The notes under the pieces were generated by a model. It ran no database searches, had not been told where the DNA came from, and was given only the letters and a program-made list of their open reading frames with translations. Positions 17,015 through 25,110 of a stretch of DNA of 64,000 nt are shown one piece after another. The position numbers were made by a program, and so were the translations under genes. The number at the start of each line of letters is the position of its first letter. The first letter of the stretch is position 1. This DNA is from Streptomyces sp. 8K308 (GTDB lineage Bacteria > Actinomycetota > Actinomycetes > Streptomycetales > Streptomycetaceae): NCBI RefSeq assembly GCF_004348315.1, contig NZ_SMKC01000004.1, positions 1 through 64,000 on the forward strand, given 5' to 3'.

Positions 17015-18835
17015 ATGTGCGGAATCGTGGGATACATCGGAAAGCGTGATGTCGCGCCCCTCCTGCTGGAGGGCCTGCAGCGCCTGGAGTACCGCGGCTA
17101 CGACTCGGCCGGCATCGCCATCCAGAGCAGCGGCAAGGCGGGCGGGCTCAAGACCGTCAAGAACGCCGGGCGGGTCCGCGACCTGGAGGCCAAGGTGCCG
17201 GCCAGGTTCTCCGGCACCGCCGGCATCGCGCACACCCGCTGGGCCACCCACGGCGCCCCCAACGACACCAACGCCCACCCGCACCTGGACGCCTCCGGCC
17301 GCGTCGCCGTCGTCCACAACGGCATCATCGACAACTGCGCCGAGCTGCGCGCCAAGCTGACCGCGGACGGCGTCGAGCTGGCCTCCGAGACCGACACCGA
17401 GGTGCTGGCCCACCTCGTCGGCCGCGCCCAGGCCGAGACCCTGGAGGAGAAGGTCCGCGAGGCGCTGCGCTACGTCGAGGGCACCTACGGCATCGCCGTG
17501 CTGCACGCCGACTTCCCCGACCGGATCGTGGTGGCGCGCAACGGCTCGCCCGTGGTGCTCGGCATCGGCGAGAAGGAGATGTTCGTCGCCTCCGACGTCG
17601 CCGCGCTCATCAGCCACACCCGCCAGGTCATCACCCTGGACGACGGCGAGATGGCCACCATCAAGGCCGACGACTACCGCACCTACACCACCGACGGCAG
17701 CCGCACCGCCGCCGCGCCGACCACCGTGGAGTGGGAGGCCGAGAGCTGGGACATGGGCGGCCACGACACCTACATGCACAAGGAGATCGCCGAGCAGCCC
17801 GACGCCGTCGACCGGGTCCTGCGCGGCCGGATCGACGACCGGTTCGCCACCGTGCGGCTCGGCGGCCTCAACCTGGACGCGCGCGCCGCCCGCGGGGTGC
17901 GCCGGGTGAAGATCCTGGGCTGCGGCTCCGCCTACCACGCCGGCCTGATCGGCGCCCAGCTGATCGAGGAGCTGGCCAGGATCCCCGCCGACGCCGAGCC
18001 GGCCAGCGAGTTCCGCTACCGCAACGCCGTCGTCGACCCGGACACCCTCTACATCGCGACCAGCCAGTCAGGCGAGACCTACGACACGCTGGCCGCCGTC
18101 CAGGAGCTCAAGCGCAAGGGCGCCATGGTGCTCGGCGTGGTCAACGTGGTCGGCAGCGCCATCGCGCGCGAGACCGACGGCGGCGTCTACGTGCACGCCG
18201 GGCCCGAGGTGTGCGTGGTGTCCACCAAGTGCTTCACCAACACCGCCGTCGCCTTCGCGCTGCTCGCCCTGCACCTGGGCAGGATCAGGGACCTGTCGGT
18301 GGCGGACGGCCGGCGGATCATCGAGGGGCTGCGCAAACTGCCCGAGCAGATCGAGCAGATCCTGGCTGACGAGGAGCGGATCGCCAAGCTGGCGGCCGAG
18401 TTCGCCGAGGCCAGGAGCATGATGTTCGTGGGCCGGGTGCGGGGCTTCCCGGTGGCCAAGGAGGCCTCGCTCAAGCTCAAGGAGGTCTCGTACATCCACG
18501 CCGAGGCCTACCCGGCCTCCGAGCTCAAGCACGGGCCGCTGGCGTTGATCGAGCCGGCCGTGCCCACGGTGGCGATCATCCCGAACGACGAGCTGCTGGA
18601 GAAGAACCGGGCCACGCTCGAGGAGATCAAGGCCCGCAGCGGGCGGATCCTCGCGGTGGCGCACGAGGAGCAGCCCAAGGCCGACGACACGATCGTGGTG
18701 CCGCGCAACGAGCCGGAGCTCGACCCGGTGCTGATGGGCATCCCGCTGCAGCTGCTCGCCTACCACACGGCGCTCGCGCTCGGCCGGGACATCGACAAGC
18801 CGCGGAACCTGGCGAAGTCCGTGACCGTGGAGTAG
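17015..18835 (+). CDS. glmS: Glutamine--fructose-6-phosphate aminotransferase (isomerizing)
   Basis: Makes glucosamine-6-phosphate from fructose-6-phosphate and glutamine, the entry step to UDP-GlcNAc for peptidoglycan. The 606 residues are the normal length. The N-terminal class II glutaminase domain starts with the catalytic cysteine (MCGIVGYIGKRD) and has the LQRLEYRGYDSAGIA and HNGIIDNCAEL segments. Two SIS sugar-isomerase domains follow (CGSAYHAG, ATSQSGETYDTL, EVSYIHAEAYPASELKHGPLAL), ending in KSVTVE. A strong AGGAGG lies upstream. No glmS ribozyme is visible in the short leader, as expected outside Firmicutes. Confidence 0.97.
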   Translation: MCGIVGYIGKRDVAPLLLEGLQRLEYRGYDSAGIAIQSSGKAGGLKTVKNAGRVRDLEAKVPARFSGTAGIAHTRWATHGAPNDTNAHPHLDASGRVAVVHNGIIDNCAELRAKLTADGVELASETDTEVLAHLVGRAQAETLEEKVREALRYVEGTYGIAVLHADFPDRIVVARNGSPVVLGIGEKEMFVASDVAALISHTRQVITLDDGEMATIKADDYRTYTTDGSRTAAAPTTVEWEAESWDMGGHDTYMHKEIAEQPDAVDRVLRGRIDDRFATVRLGGLNLDARAARGVRRVKILGCGSAYHAGLIGAQLIEELARIPADAEPASEFRYRNAVVDPDTLYIATSQSGETYDTLAAVQELKRKGAMVLGVVNVVGSAIARETDGGVYVHAGPEVCVVSTKCFTNTAVAFALLALHLGRIRDLSVADGRRIIEGLRKLPEQIEQILADEERIAKLAAEFAEARSMMFVGRVRGFPVAKEASLKLKEVSYIHAEAYPASELKHGPLALIEPAVPTVAIIPNDELLEKNRATLEEIKARSGRILAVAHEEQPKADDTIVVPRNEPELDPVLMGIPLQLLAYHTALALGRDIDKPRNLAKSVTVE

Positions 18836-18853
18836 GGCGCGAGGCGGGCGCAG

Positions 18854-18903
18854 GGCGGCCCCCGGAGCGGTGCGTGCCACCATACGCACCACCGGGGGCC
18901 GCC
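18854..18903 (+). terminator. Terminator hairpin after glmS
   Basis: Arms GGCGGCCCCCGG (18854-18865) and its exact complement (18892-18903) enclose an inner stem formed by GGTGCGT and ACGCACC. It begins 18 bp after the glmS stop codon and has no T tract. Confidence 0.8.
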
Positions 18904-19357
18904 ATTTGCGCCGGCGTCGCCCATTACGCCGGCGGGGAGAAGCCGCCGCCAGGTCCGTCACCTCCCGGCCGGCGGCCCGAGTTCTGTCTGACCGCTGTCC
19001 CTTTTATGCCCGTCACAAACGCACAATCCACCATCCCGAGGCGACGAATTTGGTGAATGCTCGGTGAGCGGTCGCCTCCTGGCGCGTAGCGCCAGTGGAT
19101 GCCGGGGTGCGGTGCGCGGCCGGCGGGCGCGGGTCTCCGCGCGCCCGCCGGCGAAAGCCGGCACCGGCGCGGCCACCGGGTGGTGACGGCCGACCTGGGC
19201 CGTGAGCGGCCAAGATCTCGGTGGCGGGACCGCCTGGGGCCAGGTCCGCCGACACGCGAGTGCTGGCCAGCGCAGCGGGGCTGGCGGGGGGAACGTGGTC
19301 AAGCCCCCCGCAGGGGAATCGGCAGGGGATCTGCGGCCAAGCCCCCGGAGGGCACCC
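18904..19357. other. Gene-free interval with several hairpins and an AT-richer patch
   Basis: No convincing coding region is present. Besides the flanking terminators it holds a CTGGCGC/GCGCCAG hairpin (19079-19095) and a 13-bp-stem hairpin (19119-19152). A locally AT-richer stretch at about 19005-19065 includes TTTTATG and AATTTGG. The patch looks like promoter DNA, yet it faces no gene within 290 bp. A small RNA is possible but not supported by more than these features. Confidence 0.4.
19284..19311 (-). terminator. Terminator hairpin downstream of the universal stress gene
   Basis: Perfect arms GCGGGGGG (19284-19291) and CCCCCCGC (19304-19311) with a 12-nt loop lie 46 bp past the stop codon of the minus-strand stress gene. 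This is the expected place for its terminator. Confidence 0.6.
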
Positions 19358-19882
19358 TCAGGGGATGACGATCACGGGGCGCCTGGCCCGGCGGGCGAGG
19401 CGGCTGGAGACCGAGCCGAAGATGCGGCCGAGCAGGCCGTGCGTCGTGCCCACCACGATCGCGTCGGCCGCGTACTCCTGGCCGACCTCCTCGAGCTCGT
19501 GGCAGATGTCCCCGCCGCGCTCGAGCAGCACCCACGGCACGTCGGACAGGTAGTCCGAGCAGGCCAGCTCGAGGCCGAGCACCTCGGTGCGGTGGTCGGG
19601 GACGTCTACCAGGGCCGGCGGCTCGCAGCCCGCCCAGACCGTGGTCGGCAGCCGGTTGGCGACGTGGACGATGATCAGCCCGCAGTTGGACCTGTTGGCC
19701 ATGCCCACCGCGTACGCGAGGGCACGCTCGCTCGACGTCGAGCCGTCGAAGCCGACCACCACACCATGCTGGAACGCGGGGTCGTGCGATGTGTGCGACT
19801 CCTCCACCGGATCAGGCGTGGTGGACGAGGGATCGACGACGCGTCTGCGATCCGCTGGTTCGGGAAACTCGTATCCAGCCAT
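19358..19882 (-). CDS. Universal stress protein (UspA family)
   Basis: A single-domain Usp of 174 residues with a 35-residue disordered N-terminal extension. The fold begins at HGVVVGFDGSTSSERALAYAVGMA. The ATP-binding glycine motif near the C terminus is intact (VVGTTHGLLGRIFGSVSSRLARRARRPVIVIP, matching G-x2-G-x9-G-S/T), so it is probably a nucleotide-binding type. The ATG at 19882 follows GAGGCTCCG. It stands alone between the glmS terminator region and the long adpA upstream region. Role in stress or dormancy is family-based inference. Confidence 0.92.
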   Translation of the reverse strand: MAGYEFPEPADRRRVVDPSSTTPDPVEESHTSHDPAFQHGVVVGFDGSTSSERALAYAVGMANRSNCGLIIVHVANRLPTTVWAGCEPPALVDVPDHRTEVLGLELACSDYLSDVPWVLLERGGDICHELEEVGQEYAADAIVVGTTHGLLGRIFGSVSSRLARRARRPVIVIP

Positions 19883-20591
19883 CGGAGCCTCAGCGGTGGG
19901 TCAGTGAGGAAGCCTCGGGGTCATACCGGCGATGGAGGCGGAGGAACGTTGGTCGTGATGTCACGGGTTCCTCCTCCAGAGTACGGCGTTAGCTACCTAG
20001 TGCCCAGGGACGGTGCGTACAACCCCTGAAACCAGGCACGGAACCGTGACCGAGCAGCATGCCCTACCGGCGGCCTGGGACGCAATGCTTTCGGACACAT
20101 TGCGGTACCTCCGCTGCCGGAGCGTGACCGGTCGCCCGCCCCGGCGCCTTCTCTTCTTGACATGTCCGCCCTACCTGCAACGATGCGCCCGGCGCGCGCC
20201 CCAGGGGCAAGGTTGCGCGGTAGGTGGCGCCCGGCGTGCGGCTGGTGCGACTGTCTTGCTGACGACTTTTATTTTCAGCCAACTTCCCCTTGGATGAACC
20301 GCGTTGCCCACCTGTCACGCCAACCCCATGGGTATACCTTCGAGGAGAGCCGTGCCGGGCCGTCCGCCCCACCCGTGACATGTCACCGAGGAAAGGCGCA
20401 CTTCCCCCAACTGCTCCTACGTGTAACGCTTCCTGATCGAATGCTTCGCGCCACGTTGTCATGTCGATTTAGCGCCGAGTGATGAACTTGTCCCGCCGAC
20501 CTCGCCTGACACAGTAGATTCGATCTTGGCAATCACGTCGGGGGAAACGTGCAGGACCGAGAGGATGCGACGACCGAGGGAACTGAGGAGC
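19883..20591 (+). promoter_or_regulatory. Long regulatory region upstream of adpA
   Basis: These 709 bp contain no convincing gene and are less GC-rich than their surroundings in places (20266-20310, 20410-20530). Candidate promoter elements are TTGACA at 20157-20162 and, nearer the gene, TAGATT at 20515-20520 with an imperfectly spaced TTGTCC. A 9-of-10 match to the AdpA consensus TGGCSNGWWY lies on the minus strand at 20444-20453. In Streptomyces adpA is controlled from a long upstream region including autoregulation; these particular sites are unverified. Confidence 0.5.
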
Positions 20592-21701
20592 ATGAGCCAG
20601 GACCCAACGCACGGCCCCGAGCCCGCCGTCAAGCTCGCTGCCCGACGCCGCCGCGAAGTCGTCGCGGTGCTGCTGTTCAGCGGCAGTCCCATGTTCGAAA
20701 GCTCCATCCCGCTGTCCGTCTTCGGCGTCGACCGCCAGGATGCCGGGGTGCCGCGATACCGGTTGCTCGCCTGCGCCGGCGAGGAGGGGCCGCTGCGCAC
20801 CACCGGCGGCCTCGAGCTGCGCGCCCCCTACGGGCTGGGCGCCGTGGCGCGGGCCGGCACGGTGATCGTGCCGGCCTGGCGGTCCATCACCGGGCCGCCA
20901 CCGGCCGCGGCGCTCGCGGCCCTGCGCCGCGCGCACAGCGAGGGAGCCAGGATCGTCGGGCTGTGCACGGGCGCCTTCGCGCTCGGGGCGGCCGGCCTGC
21001 TCGACGGCAGGCCGGCGACCACCCACTGGATGTACGCCCCCACGCTCGCCAAGCGCTACCCGTCGGTCCACGTGGACCCCAGGGAGCTCTTCGTGGACGA
21101 CGGGGACATCCTGACGTCGGCCGGCACGGCCGCCGGCATCGACCTGTGCCTGCACATCGTGCGCCAGGACCACGGCCCCGAGGCCGCCGCCGCCCTGGCC
21201 CGCCGCCTGGTGCTGCCGCCCCGGCGGGGGAACGGCGTGGAGACCGGGCAGCACCGGCATCTCGACAGGTCTTTACCAGAGGACATCGGAGCCGACCCGC
21301 TGGCCGAGGTGGTGGCCTGGGCTCTCGAGCACCTGCACGAGCAGTTCGACGTGGAGACGCTCGCGGCCCGCGCCTACATGAGCCGTCGCACCTTCGACCG
21401 GCGTTTCCGTGCCCTCACTGGGAGCGCTCCCCTGCAGTGGCTGATCACCCAGCGGGTGCTGCAGGCGCAGCGGCTGCTCGAGGTGTCCGACTACTCGGTG
21501 GACGAGGTCGCGGGCCGCTGCGGATTCCGGTCCCCGGTGGCGCTGCGCGGTCACTTCAGGCGGCAGCTGGGGGCCTCCCCGGCCGCCTACCGGGCCGCGT
21601 ACCGGGCGCGCCAGCAGGACAGTACGGCAGGCCGCGCCAAGCCCGTGGGGGACGGCTTCTCGCCCCGCCTGCCGGGCCAGCGCGGGCGCCCGGCGCCGTA
21701 A
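20592..21701 (+). CDS. adpA: AdpA, AraC/XylS-family central regulator of development and secondary metabolism
   Basis: A 369-residue global regulator of Streptomyces morphological differentiation and antibiotic genes. The N-terminal DJ-1/PfpI-like dimerisation domain spans about 25-195 (VAVLLFSGSPMFESSIPLSVFG, GLCTGAFALGAAGLLDGRP). The C-terminal double helix-turn-helix AraC domain spans about 245-345 (LAARAYMSRRTFDRRFRALTG, VAGRCGFRSPVALRGHFRRQLG). The ATG at 20592 follows GAGGAG. A TTA leucine codon at 21273-21275, in the interdomain linker (DRSLPEDIG), makes translation depend on the bldA tRNA, exactly as in known adpA genes. It is followed by orn, the standard Streptomyces order. Confidence 0.97.
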   Translation: MSQDPTHGPEPAVKLAARRRREVVAVLLFSGSPMFESSIPLSVFGVDRQDAGVPRYRLLACAGEEGPLRTTGGLELRAPYGLGAVARAGTVIVPAWRSITGPPPAAALAALRRAHSEGARIVGLCTGAFALGAAGLLDGRPATTHWMYAPTLAKRYPSVHVDPRELFVDDGDILTSAGTAAGIDLCLHIVRQDHGPEAAAALARRLVLPPRRGNGVETGQHRHLDRSLPEDIGADPLAEVVAWALEHLHEQFDVETLAARAYMSRRTFDRRFRALTGSAPLQWLITQRVLQAQRLLEVSDYSVDEVAGRCGFRSPVALRGHFRRQLGASPAAYRAAYRARQQDSTAGRAKPVGDGFSPRLPGQRGRPAP

Positions 21702-21766
21702 GGCCAGGCGGGCGCGGGAGGGCGTTGCAGTGAGCCGGTCGCACAGAGCGACGTAAGGTTGTTCGC

Positions 21767-22363
21767 ATGAACGATCGCTTGGTGTGGATCGACTGCGAGA
21801 TGACCGGGCTCTCGCTGGCCGACGACGCGCTCATCGAGGTCGCCGCGCTGGTGACCGACTCGGAGCTCAACGTGCTCGGCGAGGGGGTGGACATCGTGAT
21901 CCGCCCCCCGGCCGAGGCGCTGGCCTCGATGCCGGAGGTGGTGCGCACCATGCACACCGCGTCGGGGCTGCTCGACGAGCTGGACGCGGGCACCACGCTG
22001 GCGGACGCCGAGCGGCAGGTCCTCGACTACGTGCGCGAGCACGCCCCCGAGGCCGGCAAGACGCCCCTCTGCGGCAACTCGATCGGCACCGACCGCGGCT
22101 TCCTCGCCCGTGACATGCCGCGGCTCGAGTCCCACCTGCACTACCGCGTGATCGACGTGTCCTCCGTCAAGGAGCTGGCCCGCCGCTGGTACCCGAGGGC
22201 GTACTTCAACAGCCCCGAGAAGGCCGGCAGCCACCGCGCCCTCGCCGACATCAGGGAGTCCATCGCGGAGCTGCGCTACTACCGGGAGGCCATCTTCGTG
22301 CCGCAGCCCGGGCCAGACTCCGAGGCGGCCCGCAGGATCGCCGCCCAGCACGTGGTCTCCTGA
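21767..22363 (+). CDS. orn: Oligoribonuclease
   Basis: A DEDDh 3'-5' exonuclease of 198 residues that degrades 2- to 5-mer RNA and, in Streptomyces and others, pGpG from cyclic-di-GMP turnover. The acidic motifs are visible: Exo [10 protein letters not shown], Exo II near [16 protein letters not shown], and Exo III with the catalytic His/Asp in [19 protein letters not shown]. The ATG at 21767 starts [17 protein letters not shown]. It lies 65 bp after adpA, the conserved adpA-ornA order; loss of ornA affects development in Streptomyces. Confidence 0.97.
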   Translation: MNDRLVWIDCEMTGLSLADDALIEVAALVTDSELNVLGEGVDIVIRPPAEALASMPEVVRTMHTASGLLDELDAGTTLADAERQVLDYVREHAPEAGKTPLCGNSIGTDRGFLARDMPRLESHLHYRVIDVSSVKELARRWYPRAYFNSPEKAGSHRALADIRESIAELRYYREAIFVPQPGPDSEAARRIAAQHVVS

Positions 22364-22432
22364 CCCGCTGACCGGCGAAACCACCCCCGGCGACCCTGTA
22401 TGCTTTTGAACCGGTCGCTGCGGCGGCACATG

Positions 22433-22508
22433 GTGGGCGTAGCTCAGTTGGTAGAGCACCTGGTTGTGGTCCAGGTGGCCGCGGGTTCGAGTCCCGTCGC
22501 TCACCCCA
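22433..22508 (+). tRNA. tRNA-His (GTG)
   Basis: The full cloverleaf is present: acceptor GTGGGCG/CGCTCAC, D arm, anticodon loop TTGTGGT with anticodon GTG, and the T arm GGTTCGAGTCC. The CCA end is encoded at 22506-22508. A G at 22432 can supply the G-1 that pairs with C73, the identity element of tRNA-His. Confidence 0.97.
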
Positions 22509-22602
22509 AGTCTCAGCACGGCCCGGCTCGCGGATGCGCGGTCGGGCCTTTCGCATGCCCTGGCCCAGGCCATCGCGACGGGTGAGATGGGAGTGAAGTA
22601 CG

Positions 22603-23283
22603 TCACACCATGCCGGCCGGGTTCTCGCTGCGAACCATCCGCTGGCGGGGCAGCGCGTGGCGCGGCGGACTGATCAGAGTGATCTGCCGAACGATCTGGT
22701 GGAAGGCCACGAGCGCCGAAATGGGGGGCAGACCTGCCACGGCCACGTCGGTCATGGTGGGTGGCGCCTGTGCTACGCAGAGCGCGACCGCGAGCCCGGA
22801 GAAGAGGACGACGACCGCCCAGGAGTGCCGAGCGTGCCGCTGGTGCAGGGCGGCGCGCAGGATGGAGAGCGAGGCGACCAGCCAGGGGCCGTAGATCAGC
22901 AGCGGCCAGCAGGCGGTGAGCGCGGCGGACGAGCCCGGGCTGGCGACCTGGCGCAGCGGCTCGTAGGAGATCAGCCCGCCGAGCACGCTCAGCATCGCCA
23001 CCAGGACGGCGGCCGCCGCGGCGAGCAGCAGGCTCGACCAGCGCACCCACCGCACCTTCGCCGGTTGGCTCGACCACTGCACGCGCCGGCGGCGGCCGCG
23101 GTGGCGCGGCAGGGAGGCGGCGGGCGGCGGGTGGTGAATCGGAGGCCCGAAGATGCCGGCGAGCGGCGTGGTGTCGTCGGAGATCCCCCAGTTCTCTGAG
23201 CGGGACCGGAGTTCGGGCGGTACCAGGAGACCTGTCTCCTGGGCGGGGTGCCAGGGGGCGTCACACTGCTCATGCGTCGTCAT
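22603..23283 (-). CDS. DUF2637-like membrane protein
   Basis: A 226-residue protein with a cytosolic, basic N-terminal half (about 1-75, ending RHRGRRRRVQW) and about four transmembrane helices (SSLLLAAAAAVLVAMLSVLGGLISY, LTACWPLLIYGPWLVASLSIL, WAVVVLFSGLAVALCVAQA, and a fourth weaker one). The layout resembles the DUF2637/SpdB-type proteins of Streptomyces, though the assignment is tentative. The ATG at 23283 is chosen because the extended frame lacks a coding pattern. It sits next to the tRNA-His gene as a single-gene unit. Function unknown. Confidence 0.65.
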   Translation of the reverse strand: MTTHEQCDAPWHPAQETGLLVPPELRSRSENWGISDDTTPLAGIFGPPIHHPPPAASLPRHRGRRRRVQWSSQPAKVRWVRWSSLLLAAAAAVLVAMLSVLGGLISYEPLRQVASPGSSAALTACWPLLIYGPWLVASLSILRAALHQRHARHSWAVVVLFSGLAVALCVAQAPPTMTDVAVAGLPPISALVAFHQIVRQITLISPPRHALPRQRMVRSENPAGMV

Positions 23284-23475
23284 CGGTTTGGGTCCTCGGC
23301 TAGTTGGTGTCACATTCCAGCAACGATGCGCGTGTCGCGGAGATGTGGGGCATTGGGGTGAAGGCGGCGGGTAGGACGGCTCGGCACGATGCCTTGACCA
23401 AACGGAGCCCACGATCTTGGGTGTTGGCATGCGCCACCGGGGAATCCGATCGCACATATGTCAGCGGGGGGCCTG

Positions 23476-25050
23476 ATGACCGATCCGACGGAGAAGCCGC
23501 TTTCGGACGAGGCGCTGTTGGCGCGGGTCAGGCGGGGGGACGAGGCGGCCTTCGGCGAGCTCTACCAGCGGCACGTCGGGGGAGTCAGGCGCTACGCCCG
23601 ACTGTGCTGCCGGGACTCGCACCTGGTCGAGGACCTGACGGCCGAGGTGTTCGCGCGGACGCTGCGCCTGGTGCGCGCCGGCGCCGGGCCCGACGCGTCG
23701 GTGCGGGGGTACCTGCTGACCACGCTGCGGCGGGTGGCCGCGCAGTGGGGTGCGGAGGGCCGCATGGAGCAACCGGTGGCGGAAACGGAACAGTTGGCGC
23801 CGGCCGGCCGGTCCGTCGGCGCGCCGTCCGACGCGCTCGCGCTCTCCAGGGCCGACCGGTCGATGGCCGCCCGCGCCTTCCGCAGTCTGCCCGAGCGCTG
23901 GCGGGCCGTGCTGTGGCACACCACGGTGGAGAACGAGCCGGTCAGCCGGGTCGCGCCGCTGCTCGGGCTGACCCCCAACGCGACGGCCGTGCTGGCGTTC
24001 CGCGCCCGGGAGGGGCTGCGCACCGCCTACCTCCAGGCCCACGTGTCCTCGTCGTTGACCAGGCAGGAGGAGTGCCGGGAGTACGCGGGCCGGCTCGGCG
24101 CCTACGCGCGGGGGAGTTCGCGGCGCCGGGGCTTCCGTGCACTGCGCCGGCACCTGGACGGCTGCACGCGGTGCAGGTCGGCCTACTTGGAACTGGTGGA
24201 CCTCAACGCGACGCTGCGCGGCCTCGTGCCCGCGGGGCTGATCGCCTTCTTCACGACCTCCAGGATCGCCGGCGGGTCGGTGGGCATCGCCGCCGAGTTG
24301 AGCCCGGCCGGCGCGGTCGGCGCCGTGGGTGCGGTCGGTGCTGGCGGGGTGTTCGGCAAGGCGGCGGTCACCGCGTCGTTCGCGCTGGCCACCGGGGCGA
24401 TGGCGGTGGTCCCGATGCCGGCGCCCCTGCCGGGGCCAGGCCAGCAGGGGCCGCCGGCCGCGACGGCGGTGGTGGATCCAGGAGGGCCGGAGCCGGGCGG
24501 GGAGCCGGCGGACGCCCTGCACCTTCCCGAGCCGTCGGGGAACGCGTCGACCCCCGCGCTGCCGGCGCAGCGGCAGGCGCCGGAGAGCGCGCCGTCGGAC
24601 GCCCGGGAGTGTCCCCCACCGGACTGCGACACGGCTGCCGCGGACCCCTCCGCCGAGGCGGGCCCCTCCGAGGCGAGCGGCGAGGCGGCTGCCGGGGGCT
24701 CGGACGGGGCCGGCGTCGCGGGCCGGGACGGGACCCTGCCGGAGACCGCGGCGACGCCCGCGACGCCCACGACCGACGCGACACCGGCGACACCGGCGAC
24801 ACCGACGACCCCGTTGGACGGCGCCGTTGGCCGGAACCAGGACGAGGACCGGGGGCAGGCGAGCGGTCGCGTCCCGAGCACCCTGGGCCGTTCCGACGAC
24901 CAGGGCGAGGACGAGCAGGTGGTCGACGAGACGGAGCCGGCGGTCGCCGATGAGGAGCAGGACTCGTCGGGCGACAGCCCGATGGTCGTCCCGTCCCAGA
25001 GCCCGTCTCCTGACCAGCCCCGGGTGCCGGCCCAGCGGTCCACCCCCTGA
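23476..25050 (+). CDS. ECF-type sigma factor fused to a zinc anti-sigma-like motif and long C-terminal extension
   Basis: A 524-residue RNA polymerase sigma factor. Region 2 spans about 20-90 (DEAAFGELYQRHVGGVRRYARLCC, VEDLTAEVFARTLRLV). Region 4 spans about 130-185 (SLPERWRAVLWHTTVENEPVSRVAPLLGLTPNATAVLAFRAREGLR). Cys200 and the H-x3-C-x2-C set His226/Cys230/Cys233 then match zinc-binding anti-sigma domains. A hydrophobic stretch (about 285-312, possible membrane segment) and a low-complexity tail rich in Ala/Pro/Thr/Glu follow. ATG 23476 is preferred over 23458 because GGGGGG precedes it. Regulation in cis by the fused zinc motif is inferred. Confidence 0.85.
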   Translation: MTDPTEKPLSDEALLARVRRGDEAAFGELYQRHVGGVRRYARLCCRDSHLVEDLTAEVFARTLRLVRAGAGPDASVRGYLLTTLRRVAAQWGAEGRMEQPVAETEQLAPAGRSVGAPSDALALSRADRSMAARAFRSLPERWRAVLWHTTVENEPVSRVAPLLGLTPNATAVLAFRAREGLRTAYLQAHVSSSLTRQEECREYAGRLGAYARGSSRRRGFRALRRHLDGCTRCRSAYLELVDLNATLRGLVPAGLIAFFTTSRIAGGSVGIAAELSPAGAVGAVGAVGAGGVFGKAAVTASFALATGAMAVVPMPAPLPGPGQQGPPAATAVVDPGGPEPGGEPADALHLPEPSGNASTPALPAQRQAPESAPSDARECPPPDCDTAAADPSAEAGPSEASGEAAAGGSDGAGVAGRDGTLPETAATPATPTTDATPATPATPTTPLDGAVGRNQDEDRGQASGRVPSTLGRSDDQGEDEQVVDETEPAVADEEQDSSGDSPMVVPSQSPSPDQPRVPAQRSTP

Positions 25051-25110
25051 GCGCCCTCCGCACCCCCATAGGATCGGAGGCCGGCCGAGCAGCCCGACCC
25101 GCGGGGGATC

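Noticed and set aside
17000-17015. glmS ribozyme or riboswitch before glmS
   Set aside because: Only 62 bp separate the gene from its upstream neighbour and no ribozyme core is visible.
20013-20462. Small open frames upstream of adpA (94, 106 and 132 codons)
   Set aside because: No ribosome binding sites, no recognisable fold and no GC3 bias; the region is better explained as regulatory.
24754-24812. Ala-Thr-Pro direct repeats in the sigma factor tail, considered as a CRISPR-like or mobile repeat
   Set aside because: They are in frame codon repeats of a low-complexity linker and lack spacers.
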